A stretch of 12,415 nucleotides of DNA from an uncultured Clostridia bacterium (GTDB lineage: Bacteria; Bacillota; Clostridia; TANB77; CAG-508). Position numbers and translations under genes: made by a program. The notes under the pieces are model-generated. The model was not told the DNA's origin and searched no databases. It was given only the letters and a program-made list of their open reading frames with translations. Location of the stretch: positions 1 to 12,415 of the forward strand of contig CAKPKG010000034.1 in NCBI GenBank assembly GCA_934167165.1, in the 5' to 3' direction. Below, piece after piece: positions 1-6,819 of the stretch (positions are counted from its first letter, which is position 1; the number at the start of each line of letters is the position of its first letter).

Positions 1-1232
1 CCATCTACAATTCTTGATACAAGCATTGCTGAACTTGTATTTCCAACAACATTTAATACTGTTGCTGGGCAATCTATAATTGTTGCTATTATTGTAAGTA
101 TTGGTAATGCTGCTACTGGATATCCCATCATGCTTAATATCATCATTTCTGATATTGTTCCTCCACCAATTGGAACTGCTGTAACTAATAATGTAGCTAC
201 TAATGAAACTAATAATATTTGCATAGCTCCACCAAATGTTGCTACATTTGTTCCAAACAAGCATACTAAAAACATAACTTTAAATACTGAACCAATTATA
301 CTTCCATCTTTATGTAAGTTAGTTCCTAGTGGTATTGATGTTTCTGCTATATCACTTGATATTCCCATATTACTTGTAGCTTCCATATTTACTGGTATTG
401 AAGCTGCACTTGAACATGTTGCAAGTGCTGTTACTGTAGGTGGTATTGCATTTTTCCAAAATACTTTTACGCCTTTTTTCTTGCCTGCAATAAATGCATA
501 AACTGTATACATTATAAAATAGTATAATACTGATACTATTAGATATATAATAAATGTTTTTGCATATCCTAGAGCAATGTTTGCCCCAAAGCTTCCAACT
601 AATGCTGCAAAATAGCATCCTAATCCTATTGGAGCATAATACATAACTATTTTTAATACATTCATTATTATAGTAGTTGCTGATTCAAGAAAATCTTGAA
701 CTGGTTTTCCTTTTTCACCAGACATCTTAATTGCACATCCAAATAGTATTGAGAATATAACAAGCGCTATTAGATTATTTTTTGAAAGTAATCCAGTGAA
801 ATCTGATACTGTTATTGCAGATACTGTTCTTTCAAGTATGTTTAATTCTTCTGTTTCTTCTGTAGCTACTTCTTCACTGCTATTTTCTAATGATTCTAGT
901 ATAGCTTTGCCATCTTCTACATTTACAAGTTTAACAAAAAATGTACTTAATAGTCCTACTAAAACTGCAATAATTGATGTTATTACAATTACTAAAACTA
1001 TTGAACCCATTATTTTGCCTAAACGCTTTGGTTGCTTTATTCTTGCAATTGATGTACTTATTGTTAAGAATACCAATGGTACTATTATAACAAACATCAA
1101 ATTTAAGAAAATGTCTCCAAATGGACTTAAAACTGTTGCACCTTCCTTCCATATTAAACCTATTATTGCCCCTATAATTATAGAAAGTAGCAATATTACT
1201 GTCTGACCATAATGCTTAAAAAACTCTTTCAT
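1..1232 (-). CDS. dicarboxylate/amino acid:cation symporter family protein (3' end outside window)
   Basis: This is a secondary transporter of the DAACS (SDF/GltP) family, an integral membrane protein that imports small carboxylates or amino acids. The frame is open from an ATG at 1232, with AGGAGG at 1240-1245, to the window edge: 410 codons, near the family's usual length, so only a short C-terminal tail is missing. Seen directly: a Ser-rich HP1 tip (TCSSAASIP, about residues 272-280), PLGTNLHKDGS in TM7 (about 301-311), an HP2 tip VPIGGGTISEM, and DCPATVLNVVGN in TM8 (387-398). These align with GltPh PLGATINMDGT and the D394-D405 segment. The amino-group ligand D394 is kept (D387), but R397 is Ala, D405 is Asn, N310 is His and M311 is Lys. 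By family knowledge R397 binds the acidic side chain and N310/D405 form the Na1 site, so an acidic, Na1-coupled substrate is doubtful. It is transcribed alone from its own promoter. Substrate unknown. Confidence 0.9.
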   Translation of the reverse strand, partial: MKEFFKHYGQTVILLLSIIIGAIIGLIWKEGATVLSPFGDIFLNLMFVIIVPLVFLTISTSIARIKQPKRLGKIMGSIVLVIVITSIIAVLVGLLSTFFVKLVNVEDGKAILESLENSSEEVATEETEELNILERTVSAITVSDFTGLLSKNNLIALVIFSILFGCAIKMSGEKGKPVQDFLESATTIIMNVLKIVMYYAPIGLGCYFAALVGSFGANIALGYAKTFIIYLIVSVLYYFIMYTVYAFIAGKKKGVKVFWKNAIPPTVTALATCSSAASIPVNMEATSNMGISSDIAETSIPLGTNLHKDGSIIGSVFKVMFLVCLFGTNVATFGGAMQILLVSLVATLLVTAVPIGGGTISEMMILSMMGYPVAALPILTIIATIIDCPATVLNVVGNTSSAMLVSRIVD

Positions 1233-1266
1233 AGGTTTTCCTCCTTTAAATTTTTATTACGCATAC

Positions 1267-1295
1267 ATTATATTGTTTTTTTCTCCATTAATCAA
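1267..1295 (-). promoter_or_regulatory. promoter of the DAACS transporter gene
   Basis: On the minus strand a -35 TTGATT (1290-1295) and a perfect -10 TATAAT (1267-1272) are separated by exactly 17 nt. The expected transcript would start near 1260 and have a leader of about 28 nt containing AAAGGAGG before the ATG at 1232. Confidence 0.75.
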
Positions 1296-1307
1296 GTTTT
1301 TTTGATT
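1290..1307. promoter_or_regulatory. candidate operator: perfect dyad over the -35 of the transporter gene
   Basis: AATCAA (1290-1295), six bases, then TTGATT (1302-1307) form a perfect 6-6-6 inverted repeat. One arm is the -35 element itself, so a bound protein would block RNA polymerase. No regulator gene lies next to it, and in such AT-rich DNA a 6-bp arm can arise by chance. Confidence 0.3.
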
Positions 1308-1328
1308 TTTTTCTTTGTTTATTTAATT

Positions 1329-1419
1329 GAAGTGGGAGGTGGGAGGTGGGAAGTGTGATTTATAGGGCCAGGGCTTTGTAGGCTTTTCTCTATTTTTCAC
1401 ACTTCACACTTCGCACTTC
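1329..1419. repeat. inverted arrays of a GAAGTGN heptad (REP/MITE-like element)
   Basis: The left arm holds four tandem heptads: GAAGTGG (1329), GAGGTGG (1336), GAGGTGG (1343) and GAAGTGT (1350), then GA. The right arm holds three heptads of the inverse form: ACACTTC (1399), ACACTTC (1406) and GCACTTC (1413). The 40-bp core between the arms is unrelated and relatively G+C-rich (GGGCCAGGGC). The arms can pair with each other, with G-U pairs where GAGGTG meets CACTTC in plus-strand RNA. The element lies between the phosphodiesterase stop codon (1426) and the transporter promoter. It codes for nothing and its composition differs from the surrounding DNA. It is probably a dispersed palindromic repeat, which is an inference because only one copy is in the window. 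Confidence 0.7.
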
Positions 1420-1425
1420 ATGAAA

Positions 1426-1956
1426 CTACAATTTGTTATTTATATTAGTTTTTCTAATAACCTCTCCATCTAATTTTTTCAGTATTATATTTTCCTCGTC
1501 AATTGTTATATAGCTTTTGCAACTTCCTCCTCTTGGTTTTGATATTGATCCTGGATTTGCAATTATTCTATCTCCTATTTTCTCTATACTGCCAACATGT
1601 GTATGTCCATATAAAAATATTTGACCACATTCTTCTGGTAAATTATTTCTATTATATATATGTCCATGTGTTAATGTAATTTTTACATTATTTATTGTTA
1701 TATTTCTTATATATGTTAAGCCAAAGTTAAAAATACCATCAATTTCAGAATTATCACAATTTCCTTTTACTGCGATTATAGAACCTGCCATATTATTTAG
1801 TATTTCTGCTACTTCAAAATCACTTGATGAAAAATAATATGAAGAAAAATCTCCTAGTATAATTAGTTTTTCTGCATCTTCTTCTCTAAATCTTTCTATT
1901 GCTTTTTCTAAACATTCTATATTCCCATGAATATCTGATATACACATTACTTTCAT
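1426..1956 (-). CDS. YfcE/MJ0936-type metallophosphoesterase
   Basis: This is a small cytosolic calcineurin-like phosphoesterase of the YfcE/MJ0936 class, a two-metal phosphodiesterase; the natural substrate of such proteins is generally uncertain. The metal-ligand motifs occur in the expected order: SDIHGN (D8, H10), LGD (D36), GNCD (N66), THGH (H97) and YGHTH (H118, H120). The 176-residue length is normal for the family. I place the start at the ATG at 1956, because AGAAGGGA (1966-1973) lies 9 nt upstream of it. A TTG at 1965 that would add three residues directly abuts this ribosome binding site and is unlikely to be used. The gene is preceded by the terminator of the ZIP gene and followed at once by the heptad repeat. 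A weak -10 (TATACT, 1990-1995) is the only promoter candidate seen. Confidence 0.9.
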   Translation of the reverse strand: MKVMCISDIHGNIECLEKAIERFREEDAEKLIILGDFSSYYFSSSDFEVAEILNNMAGSIIAVKGNCDNSEIDGIFNFGLTYIRNITINNVKITLTHGHIYNRNNLPEECGQIFLYGHTHVGSIEKIGDRIIANPGSISKPRGGSCKSYITIDEENIILKKLDGEVIRKTNINNKL

Positions 1957-2000
1957 ATTTTTCAATCCCTTCTAAATTTAATGTGTTTAAGTATATCATA

Positions 2001-2028
2001 AAAGGCAGCATTTTTAAATACTGCCTTT
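2001..2028 (-). terminator. terminator downstream of the ZIP transporter gene
   Basis: AAAGGCAG (2001-2008) and CTGCCTTT (2021-2028) form an 8-bp stem with a 12-nt loop, 11 nt beyond the ZIP stop codon. On the minus strand the stem ends in four T's followed by ATG. On the plus strand seven T's follow, but no plus-strand gene needs it. It probably separates the ABC/ZIP transcription unit from the phosphodiesterase gene. Confidence 0.65.
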
Positions 2029-2039
2029 TTTTATCTTAT

Positions 2040-2816
2040 TTAAGCTAATGCTACATCCAAAATCATCATAATTACAAATCCTATTGCAACTCCTATTGTT
2101 CCAATATTTGAGTGTTCTCCTGATTGAGATTCTGGTATTAGTTCTTCTACAACCACATATATCATTGCACCTGCTGCAAATGATAAAAGGTATGGAAGTA
2201 TTGGAACTATAGCATTTGTAAGCAATATTGTAATAATGGCACCTATTGGCTCTACAATGCCAGAAAGGGTTCCATATAAAAAGGCTTTTGGTTTTGACAT
2301 TCCTTCACTTTTTAATGGCATTGATATAATAGCTCCTTCTGGAAAGTTCTGTATTGCTATTCCTATTGCTAAAGCAAAAGCACCTGCCATTGTTATTCCT
2401 GCATTTTCTATAATAGCACCTGCAAAAGTAACTCCAACAGCCATTCCTTCTGGTATATTATGAAGTGTAACTGCAAACACCATCATTGTTGTTTTCTTTA
2501 ATTTTGCTTTTATTCCTTCTGGTTTTTCGTTATTTAAGTGCAAATGTGGTATTACACTATCTAGTACAAGTAAGAATACAATTCCTAATATAAAACCTAT
2601 TGCTGCAGGAATCCATGCTACTTTTCCTTGTCCTTCTGCCATATCTATTGATGGAATAAGTAAAGACCATACAGATGCCGCAATCATTACACCAGAAGCA
2701 AATCCTAATAATAGTTTTTCTACTTTAGAATTCATTTTGTTTTTCATTAAGAATACCATTGCAGCCCCTAAAGTTGTTCCTAAAAATGGTATTGCTAACC
2801 CGATTGCTAAATCCAT
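2040..2816 (-). CDS. ZIP family divalent metal transporter (ZupT-like)
   Basis: This integral membrane transporter moves zinc or other divalent metals (iron, manganese) across the cytoplasmic membrane. At 258 residues with about eight hydrophobic segments it has the size of bacterial ZIP proteins. The two signature metal-site motifs are intact: HNIPEG (residues 119-124) in TM4 and QNFPEG (156-161) in TM5. A further Glu sits in GIVEP (189) and a short HLH (91-93) in the TM3-TM4 loop. The start ATG at 2816 has GAGAGGA upstream. It follows the ABC permease by 54 nt on the same strand with no convincing promoter between them, so it may share the TetR-controlled transcript. Metal specificity cannot be read from the sequence. 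Confidence 0.93.
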   Translation of the reverse strand: MDLAIGLAIPFLGTTLGAAMVFLMKNKMNSKVEKLLLGFASGVMIAASVWSLLIPSIDMAEGQGKVAWIPAAIGFILGIVFLLVLDSVIPHLHLNNEKPEGIKAKLKKTTMMVFAVTLHNIPEGMAVGVTFAGAIIENAGITMAGAFALAIGIAIQNFPEGAIISMPLKSEGMSKPKAFLYGTLSGIVEPIGAIITILLTNAIVPILPYLLSFAAGAMIYVVVEELIPESQSGEHSNIGTIGVAIGFVIMMILDVALA

Positions 2817-2831
2817 ATAGTCCTCTCTTTC

Positions 2832-2862
2832 TTGTAAGGCACCAAAAGTAGTATCCCTACAA
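2832..2862 (-). other. small stem-loop between the permease and ZIP genes
   Basis: In minus-strand RNA, UUGUAGGG (from 2862) can pair with CCUUACAA (ending at 2832) as an 8-bp stem with one G-U pair and a 15-nt loop. No U tract follows, so it is not an obvious terminator. It lies 16 nt upstream of the ZIP start codon and could affect mRNA processing or translation. The support is weak. Confidence 0.25.
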
Positions 2863-2870
2863 ATTTTCTT

Positions 2871-5270
2871 TTATTCATTTCCTTTTAGACTTGAAACCAT
2901 ATCTATTGTTTTTACTTTTCTTGCTAAAACTTTATTTACAAAAATTGCAACTACTAAACTTCCAATAGCAGCATACAGGTATGATAATACATTTACTTGT
3001 GCTATAAAATCATAGTTTTCTCCTAAAGCTTTTTCAAATATATATACTATCATAAAATATCCTAATGGTAAACCTGCAATAATTCCAATAATTGAAAGCC
3101 ATAAATTTTGTTTTACAAATATTTTCTTTATTTGTTTGTTTTTAAATCCTAAAACTTTTAGTGTAGCAAATTGATATTGTTTTTCACTAAATGATAGTAT
3201 TCCTAAATTGTATATTATTACAAATGCAAGTATAGCAGATACTATTATTAAAATAACAACCATTGTTTTTGTTGTTTCTAACATACTTTGCATACCATCT
3301 TTTAAGTTAGCAATACTTTGAATTACATTTACTCCATCTAAAGATTTTACTTCGCTTAAGTCCTCATTTGTATATAAAGAGTCTGGTTTATAATCTAATC
3401 CTAAACTTTCATAAAATTTTCTTGTCATATTTAAATTTTGATTTTGTGGATCACGATTAAATCCTTCTATTTTGCATGTATACCAATTGTCATCTCCAAA
3501 TACATGGAATTTTATTTCATCACCTATTTTTAAATTAAATTTGTTTGCAAATTTTTCTGTAACATATATTCCGTTATCGTTTAAAGTCATATATTTTTTG
3601 TTATGGTCTGTGTATTTTAAATAATCCTTTGCATCATTTACTACAAGAGCATTTGCCTCTTTTTTATCATTAATCTTAATTTCTATTCCAAGTGTTTGAC
3701 TTGTTGCTTCTCCGTATTTATTAGTTAAATTTTTAAATTGTTCTTCTGTATAATTTGTGTCTAATGAAAGTTTATATTTAAAATCATTTATTACATCAAA
3801 TTCCCATTTTAAATAAGAATTCATAGTATCTAACAAACCAAATTCACATACTAAAAGCATTGTACAACCAATAACACCAACTATTGCCATTATGCTTCTA
3901 CCTTTGTTTCTACCAATGTCTCTTATGTTCCATTTTGTAGATACTGATGCTTTTTTAAATATTCCTTTTGATGTTATTCCCAAATTTTTAGTTTTTACTT
4001 TTGGGATTTCTGTTCTAAGTGCTTCTACTGCTGATTCTTTTAATATTTTTCTACAAGATAAATATGTAACAAGTGTTACTATTAAAATAACTCCTATTGC
4101 TAATTCATAAACTATTGGCAATAAAGCTGTATTGTAAACAGGAATTTCAAAATATTCCATTTCCATATTCATAAAGAATTTTCCTATTGTAAAGTTTCCT
4201 ACTAAAAGTCCTAATGCACTTGCCACTAAACTTATTATAAATCCATAATTTACATATAGTCTTGTTATTTTTCTTCTTTTTATTCCCAATGCTTTTAATG
4301 TTCCTATTTGAGTTCTTTCTTTTTTTACAAATCTGTTCATTGTTGTAATTACAGATAGCATAGCAATAAATAAGAAAAGTACTGTAAATACGCTTGAATA
4401 TGTATTTCCTTCTTCTATTTCTGAATTAAGTGTTACATAAGAAGAGTTTGTATCTCTATTAGTTACTGCTATTGCAGAAGTTATTTTATTTTCTATTTCT
4501 CTTTTTGTTTCATCTAATTTGCTTGTATCATCTACATCTACTATTACATTGCTAAAAATATAATAATCCGAAATCTTAAAATTGTCTATACTTTTTTTTA
4601 TCATTTCATTAGAAATTTCTACATTTTCTAAATATGGATTTTCTTCTTTCATGCTATTTCTAATTTCATCATAAATAAAATCTGTTGGAAATTCATTTAT
4701 AGATAAATACATATATCCATAGTCTTTATGTGTTGGAAACAAAGTAGTTTCATCTTTTACTGTATATACGTGATCTGGTGTGTTTACTAATCCTACTATT
4801 TTTTCTTTTATTTCATATTGTTTATATTTGAATTTGATTTCATCTCCAACTTTTAAATTAAGGTTTTTTGCTAAATAGCTATCAAACCATACTCCTGATT
4901 TGTTTTTATCAAATTCTTCCCCTTCAACAATATGCATTTTAGCAATATTATTGCTTTCTATAAAATTTGTTTCTATTGATACATTTTTAAAATCTAAAAG
5001 GTCTGTTTCTATTGTTAAAAGTCTTTCTGCATCTTTTACATTTTCTATGTTTTTTATTTCTTTTAAATCATCATCTGAAAAATTTTCTCCTGTAAGCCAT
5101 AAATCCTGTAAGTTATTATTTTCGTAATAAGCTTCTCCACTTTTTCTCATTCCGTCCATATAACTATGAATTCCAGCAAATACAAATACTCCTAAAAATA
5201 CCATTATAAATATATTTAAGAATTGAGATTTATTAAGCTTTATGTCACGTAAACATTTTTTTATTAACAT
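2871..5270 (-). CDS. FtsX/MacB-type ABC transporter permease
   Basis: This is the membrane subunit that pairs with the ATPase encoded just upstream. The 799 residues form a duplicated FtsX unit. TM1 lies near residues 17-35, followed by a large extracytoplasmic domain (about 36-288) and TM2-TM4 (about 290-410). A second half follows with TM5 (about 460-480), a second external domain (about 483-670) and TM6-TM8 (about 670-787). Each half carries the hallmark cytoplasmic coupling segment: GTLKALGIKRRKI (about 323-335) and FATLKVLGFKNKQ (about 701-713). Family knowledge: such pairs work by mechanotransmission, exporting or extracting lipids, peptides or antibiotics. The substrate is unknown. The start codon lies one base after the ATPase stop codon, and its ribosome binding site (GAGGTGA) is inside the ATPase 3' end, so the two are translationally coupled. 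Confidence 0.92.
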   Translation of the reverse strand: MLIKKCLRDIKLNKSQFLNIFIMVFLGVFVFAGIHSYMDGMRKSGEAYYENNNLQDLWLTGENFSDDDLKEIKNIENVKDAERLLTIETDLLDFKNVSIETNFIESNNIAKMHIVEGEEFDKNKSGVWFDSYLAKNLNLKVGDEIKFKYKQYEIKEKIVGLVNTPDHVYTVKDETTLFPTHKDYGYMYLSINEFPTDFIYDEIRNSMKEENPYLENVEISNEMIKKSIDNFKISDYYIFSNVIVDVDDTSKLDETKREIENKITSAIAVTNRDTNSSYVTLNSEIEEGNTYSSVFTVLFLFIAMLSVITTMNRFVKKERTQIGTLKALGIKRRKITRLYVNYGFIISLVASALGLLVGNFTIGKFFMNMEMEYFEIPVYNTALLPIVYELAIGVILIVTLVTYLSCRKILKESAVEALRTEIPKVKTKNLGITSKGIFKKASVSTKWNIRDIGRNKGRSIMAIVGVIGCTMLLVCEFGLLDTMNSYLKWEFDVINDFKYKLSLDTNYTEEQFKNLTNKYGEATSQTLGIEIKINDKKEANALVVNDAKDYLKYTDHNKKYMTLNDNGIYVTEKFANKFNLKIGDEIKFHVFGDDNWYTCKIEGFNRDPQNQNLNMTRKFYESLGLDYKPDSLYTNEDLSEVKSLDGVNVIQSIANLKDGMQSMLETTKTMVVILIIVSAILAFVIIYNLGILSFSEKQYQFATLKVLGFKNKQIKKIFVKQNLWLSIIGIIAGLPLGYFMIVYIFEKALGENYDFIAQVNVLSYLYAAIGSLVVAIFVNKVLARKVKTIDMVSSLKGNE

Positions 5271-5271
5271 A

Positions 5272-5982
5272 TTACCATTTCACCTCATCAATCTTTTTAG
5301 GATTTGGATTTGCAGTTACGCTTTCTATTTTTCCGTTTTTTACTCTTATTACTGTGTCTGCAATATCAGCAAATAGGCTATTGTGTGTTACTATTATTAC
5401 TGTATTAGCCCCATTATTTCCATCACATTGTTTTTTTAATAGTTTTAAAATATCTACACCTGTTTTAGAATCAAGTGCTCCTGTTGGTTCATCACATAAT
5501 AATAGTTTTGGCTTTTTAGCTATTGCTCTTGCTATTGATACTCTTTGTTGCTCCCCTCCCGATAATTGATTTGGGAATTTATTAAGATGTTCTTCTAGCC
5601 CTACAGCTTTTACTGCTTCTTTACTGCCCATTCCGTTCTTAACAACATCTTTTATTAAATCCACATTTTCTATAACTGTTAATGTTGGTAAAATGTTATA
5701 GAATTGAAAAATAAATCCTATATTTTCTGCTCTATACTCACTTAATTTATTTTCATTGTATTTTGAAATATCTTCTCCGTTTATTAAAATATTTCCTGAT
5801 GTCGGTGTGTCCATTCCTCCTACCAAGTTAAGTAAAGTAGATTTTCCTGCTCCAGATGGTCCTAGTACAACAACAAATTCACCTTTATTTATTGATAAAT
5901 CTATGTTGTCTAAAGCCTTAAATTCTTTTTCTCCTGTTTTGTATATTTTGCTTACATTTTTTAATTCTACTATCTTTTTCAT
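5272..5982 (-). CDS. ABC transporter ATP-binding protein (LolD/MacB-type)
   Basis: This is the cytoplasmic ATPase of the FtsX-type exporter, 236 residues. All catalytic motifs are intact: Walker A GPSGAGKST (41-49), Q-loop Gln93, signature LSGGEQQR (140-147), Walker B LLLCDE (160-165), D-loop GALD (168-171) and H-loop His200. The wording of these motifs (LNLVGGMDTPTSG, GFIFQFYNILPTLT) is typical of the LolD/MacB/FtsE branch that pairs with FtsX-fold permeases. AAGGAGG lies 4 nt upstream of the ATG. It is the first gene of a minus-strand unit (ATPase, permease, possibly ZIP) transcribed away from the TetR gene. A candidate operator sits in its leader. Resistance or cell-envelope export is likely from context; the substrate is not visible. 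Confidence 0.95.
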   Translation of the reverse strand: MKKIVELKNVSKIYKTGEKEFKALDNIDLSINKGEFVVVLGPSGAGKSTLLNLVGGMDTPTSGNILINGEDISKYNENKLSEYRAENIGFIFQFYNILPTLTVIENVDLIKDVVKNGMGSKEAVKAVGLEEHLNKFPNQLSGGEQQRVSIARAIAKKPKLLLCDEPTGALDSKTGVDILKLLKKQCDGNNGANTVIIVTHNSLFADIADTVIRVKNGKIESVTANPNPKKIDEVKW

Positions 5983-5995
5983 AGTTCCTCCTTAA

Positions 5996-6017
5996 TATGT
6001 GAATTATTATTCATATT
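5996..6017. promoter_or_regulatory. candidate TetR operator 2 (ABC leader)
   Basis: On the minus strand the site reads AATATGAA, TAATAA, TTCACATA, the same 8-6-8 layout as the site at 6059-6080. It lies between the ABC -10 element and the ribosome binding site, where a bound repressor would stop initial elongation. Its centre is 63 bp from that of the other site, six turns of B-DNA. Confidence 0.45.
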
Positions 6018-6027
6018 TTCTTTTGTT

Positions 6028-6055
6028 ATTATATTATACTTTTAAAAAAAGTCAA
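6028..6055 (-). promoter_or_regulatory. promoter of the ABC transporter operon
   Basis: On the minus strand a -35 TTGACT (6050-6055) and a perfect -10 TATAAT (6028-6033) are 16 nt apart. The expected start is near 6021, giving a leader of about 39 nt that contains operator 2 and AAGGAGG. Confidence 0.75.
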
Positions 6056-6058
6056 TAT

Positions 6059-6080
6059 AATATGAACTTTTTTTCATGTT
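6059..6080. promoter_or_regulatory. candidate TetR operator 1 (between the divergent -35 elements)
   Basis: AATATGAA (6059-6066) and TTCATGTT (6073-6080) flank a 6-bp spacer and match as an inverted repeat at 7 of 8 positions. The site fills the gap between the two divergent -35 elements (6050-6055 and 6083-6088), so one bound TetR dimer could repress both promoters. Layout and length fit TetR-family operators. Assignment to the adjacent regulator is an inference. Confidence 0.55.
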
Positions 6081-6082
6081 TC

Positions 6083-6111
6083 TTGACTTTTTTTATTTTT
6101 AATTCTATAAT
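6083..6111 (+). promoter_or_regulatory. promoter of the tetR-family gene
   Basis: TTGACT (6083-6088) and TATAAT (6106-6111) are separated by exactly 17 nt. The transcript would start near 6118, leaving a short leader with GGAGG at 6130-6134 before the ATG at 6142. Confidence 0.8.
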
Positions 6112-6141
6112 ATTTTTAAACTATTTAATGGAGGTAATTTA

Positions 6142-6759
6142 ATGGGTAATGCAGAAATAAGAGAACCAATACAAAAACGCTCTATTGAAAAAAAGGAAAA
6201 AATTATACACGCCGGCTTTGAACTAATTTGTGAAAAAGGATATTACAATACTAATACTGCTGAAATTGCAAAGGTTGCAGGGGTATCTACAGGTATTGTT
6301 TATCAATATTTTAAAGATAAGCATGATATCTTAATAGAGGGAATTAGATTATATGCAAATTCTCTTTTTTACCCTATGCTACTTATTGCAAACGAAAATA
6401 TAAAAACGAATATTAATAAAGAAAATTTCTCTTTTATTTTAAGAGATATGATAAATAAATTTATTAAAAATCATAAAATTTCTAAAACAGCTCACGAAGA
6501 AATAATTGCAATGACACATTCTGACCAAGAAGTTGCCCAAATTTTTCATAATTCTGAAATGGAAATGGCAAATAAAGTTACATCCATTCTTTTAGAAAAT
6601 GGTTTTAAATCTGAAAACCTTAGTGAGAAAGTGCATGTTGCTATTGGTATGATAGATAACTTGTGTCATGAAATTGTTTATCATAAACATAAAGAATTAG
6701 ATTACGAAAAAATGATTGATATTGTAGTTAAAACTATAACTAATATGTTAATTTCTTAA
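6142..6759 (+). CDS. TetR/AcrR family transcriptional regulator
   Basis: This is a DNA-binding one-component regulator of 205 residues, normal for the family. The N-terminal three-helix domain shows the TetR signature: KKEKIIHAGFELICEKGYYNTNTAEIAKVAGVS in pattern (about residues 17-49), then TGIVYQYFKDKHDIL (50-64), with the helix-turn-helix at about 39-58. The C-terminal two thirds are helical and divergent, as expected for the ligand and dimer domain. The start has GGAGG 7 nt upstream. It is the only plus-strand gene and is divergent from the ABC operon, which makes it the probable repressor of that operon and of itself through the two palindromes at 5996-6017 and 6059-6080. The inducing ligand is unknown, plausibly a substrate of the exporter. 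Confidence 0.93.
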   Translation: MGNAEIREPIQKRSIEKKEKIIHAGFELICEKGYYNTNTAEIAKVAGVSTGIVYQYFKDKHDILIEGIRLYANSLFYPMLLIANENIKTNINKENFSFILRDMINKFIKNHKISKTAHEEIIAMTHSDQEVAQIFHNSEMEMANKVTSILLENGFKSENLSEKVHVAIGMIDNLCHEIVYHKHKELDYEKMIDIVVKTITNMLIS

Positions 6760-6779
6760 ATTCATAATTGAAAATATAG

Positions 6780-6806
6780 AAAAAGAGTAGATTATCTACT
6801 CTTTTT
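6780..6806. terminator. bidirectional terminator between convergent genes
   Basis: AAAAAGAGTAGA (6780-6791), a 3-nt loop and TCTACTCTTTTT (6795-6806) form a perfect 12-bp stem with a run of five T's at the 3' end on either strand. It lies 20 nt after the tetR stop codon and 13 nt after the stop of the converging gene at 6820, so it can serve both. Confidence 0.88.
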
Positions 6807-6819
6807 CATTATAATTCTT

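Noticed and set aside
130..1206. Plus-strand open frames at 130-501 and 796-1206
   Set aside because: They are antisense to the DAACS transporter, lack ribosome binding sites, and have compositions that mirror the real gene.
1329..1419. Heptad arrays as a CRISPR array
   Set aside because: Units are 7 bp in direct tandem without spacers, and the two halves are inverted.
2832..2862. Stem-loop as a terminator between the permease and ZIP genes
   Set aside because: No T run follows on the minus strand, so cotranscription remains possible.
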